Under the pieces are notes generated by a model that was not told where the DNA came from, did no database searches, and saw nothing but the letters and a program-made list of their open reading frames with translations. A DNA stretch of 64,000 nucleotides from Trileptium ribeirensis (taxonomy: Eukaryota; Nematoda; Enoplea; Enoplida; Thoracostomopsidae), in contig JASANE010000614.1 in the NCBI GenBank assembly GCA_030248225.1, forward strand, positions 62,001 to 126,000, in the 5' to 3' direction. Positions 62,861-64,000 of the stretch are shown piece after piece; positions within the stretch are counted from its first letter, which is position 1, and every line of letters begins with the position of its first letter. The position numbers and the translations under genes were made by a program.

Positions 62861-63096
62861 GTATGCCTTGCGCGACAAAGCGTGATTATGGCAATATAAG
62901 TGCTACAATTTGTTATTCATATCGATAGATAACAAGCTTAATTTTATGCCTGAAAACATATCAAAATCTTAAATTCTTACTAAAATTGCATGTATTAACT
63001 TTTATGAGAAGCGAAATTTACTCTAAATTCTAAGCTTGTTCGTAAAGTAATTGTATTTAATATTGCTTGTCCAGCTCGTAATTTCTGCCTTTATAG

Positions 63097-63201
63097 GTTG
63101 AATCCAAATCCAATGACGACTTTGATTCAGTTTCTGGTATTTTCTTACTGCCGCTGTGGCTGCAACCAGCTTATCCTATCTTTGAACGTTTTGTCTACTA
63201 G
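63097..63201 (+). CDS. Possible terminal exon, unidentified
   Basis: After CTTTATAG an open frame of 34 codons reads VESKSNDDFDSVSGIFLLPL then WLQPAYPIFERFVY and stops at TAG. The acceptor and composition are plausible. The phase does not join directly to the 61517-61668 exon, so any link needs another exon between them. Chance cannot be excluded. Confidence 0.22.
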   Translation, partial: VESKSNDDFDSVSGIFLLPLWLQPAYPIFERFVY

Positions 63202-63413
63202 ATTTGTTACAGCGCTTTGGTCGCTGTAATTTCGACGGTGTAATATAATCGAATAGGACATGATGTTTTTCTCTGCCAATTTCACAACAGTAGATGTAGA
63301 TGCACCATCCGCACGAGTGTTCAATTTTGTTATCTGACCTTATCTTCCAATGGAATTTGTCATTTTGTCTTTCAATAAAGCTATTGATCCGACTGTCGGC
63401 TTTCAGTTACTGG

Positions 63414-64000
63414 CGTTTGATTGATTATTATTCATCAATGCCGTTCGATGACTTATTAAATACTGTGAACGCCTCAATTGCTAAATGTTGCGAGCGAACG
63501 GCTTTAACCATCGCCAACACAGAATCGGGTCCTCATGTTTGGCGAAGTTTAGTTTGTATTCTTCGGCCTTCAAACGAAACGAAGGTATACCATTGTTTGG
63601 ATCACGAAGGCGTTTGATTGATTATTATTCATAATTGTCGTGCGAAGACTTATTAAATACTGTGAACGCCTCGATCGCTAAATGTTGTGAGCGAACGGCT
63701 CTAACCACCGCCAACACTGAATCGGCTCCTCATGTTTGGCGAAGTTTAGTTTGTATTCTTTGGCCTCCAAACGAAACGAAGGTATACCATTCTTTGGATC
63801 ACGAAGGCGTTTGATTGATTATTATTCATCATTGTCGTGCGAAGACTTATTAAATACTGTGAACGCCTCGATCGCTAAATGTTGCGAGCGAACGGCTCTA
63901 ACCACCGCCAACACTGAATCGGCTCCTCATGTTTGGCGTAGTTTAGTTTGTATTCTTCGGCCTCCAAACGAAACGAAGGTATACCATTGTTTGGATCACG
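63414..64000. repeat. 197-bp tandem satellite
   Basis: GCGTTTGATTGATTATTATT starts at 63413, 63610 and 63807, an exact 197-bp period. Copies differ by a few substitutions and the array continues past the window. 197 is not a multiple of three, so the open frame through the first copy is not a conserved protein repeat. Confidence 0.85.

Noticed and set aside
61893..62878. Minus-strand frames rich in Phe, Val, Gly, Cys and Leu resembling membrane proteins
   Set aside because: Low-complexity products of the G-depleted composition, present in several frames at once.
63300..63617. A 105-codon plus-strand frame
   Set aside because: Most of it is the first 197-bp satellite copy, whose period shifts the frame in each following copy.

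Overview
The window comes from an invertebrate-type metazoan nuclear genome. Evidence: two conserved animal genes split into short exons by long A+T-rich introns, GT-AG splice sites (donors near GTAAG/GTGAGT, acceptors often TTTTAG or TTTCAG), and introns packed with DNA transposons, LINE remnants and tandem repeats. There is no bacterial-style coding density. Nearly all long open frames are accidental or belong to mobile elements. I cannot place the phylum from sequence alone.

Two host genes are firmly supported and diverge head to head. (1) Minus strand, 798-14269: eight internal exons of a CNNM/ACDP (cyclin M) magnesium-transport protein. They run from the first DUF21 membrane helix (14117-14269) through the CBS pair to the start of the C-terminal cyclic-nucleotide-binding-like domain (798-946). 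The 5' end and the last exons lie outside the supported exons or outside the window. (2) Plus strand, 28170-56688: nine exons of NDUFA10 (42 kDa accessory subunit of mitochondrial complex I), from the P-loop exon to the stop codon. The presequence exon or exons were not found. I joined exons by hand from reading phase. All junctions agree except CNNM exons 2/3, which are one base out. A possible third plus-strand gene is suggested by two phase-compatible exons at 61221-61668.

The remainder is repeat-dominated. A RNase H-bearing non-LTR retrotransposon remnant sits at 14559-16390 (minus). An RTE-like LINE is broken into three pieces across 29476-33244 by later insertions. Two related hAT elements (25314-26501 and 29831-30989) lie in the same NDUFA10 intron with 8-bp target duplications. 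Other families are a hAT MITE (21670-22036), three Tc1/mariner-like MITEs with TA duplications, a pair of element-C copies, a pair of short TIR MITEs, and four copies of a foldback element. Two families carry internal tandem arrays: family H with about 350-bp monomers (6236-8095, 11287-11545, 26998-28065, 51480-52715) and family S with about 150-180-bp monomers (1-720, 2690-3960, 8830-9531, 24150-24450, 31600-33000). A decayed gene of the FDLQ...QN-type family (DUF7869-like) lies at 43249-45113, with a PWWP-domain frame just upstream of it. A 197-bp satellite begins at 63414 and runs off the window end.

The most unusual structure is at about 61900-62860, almost 1 kb in which G nearly disappears from the plus strand (about 216 bases contain none) with sharp edges.
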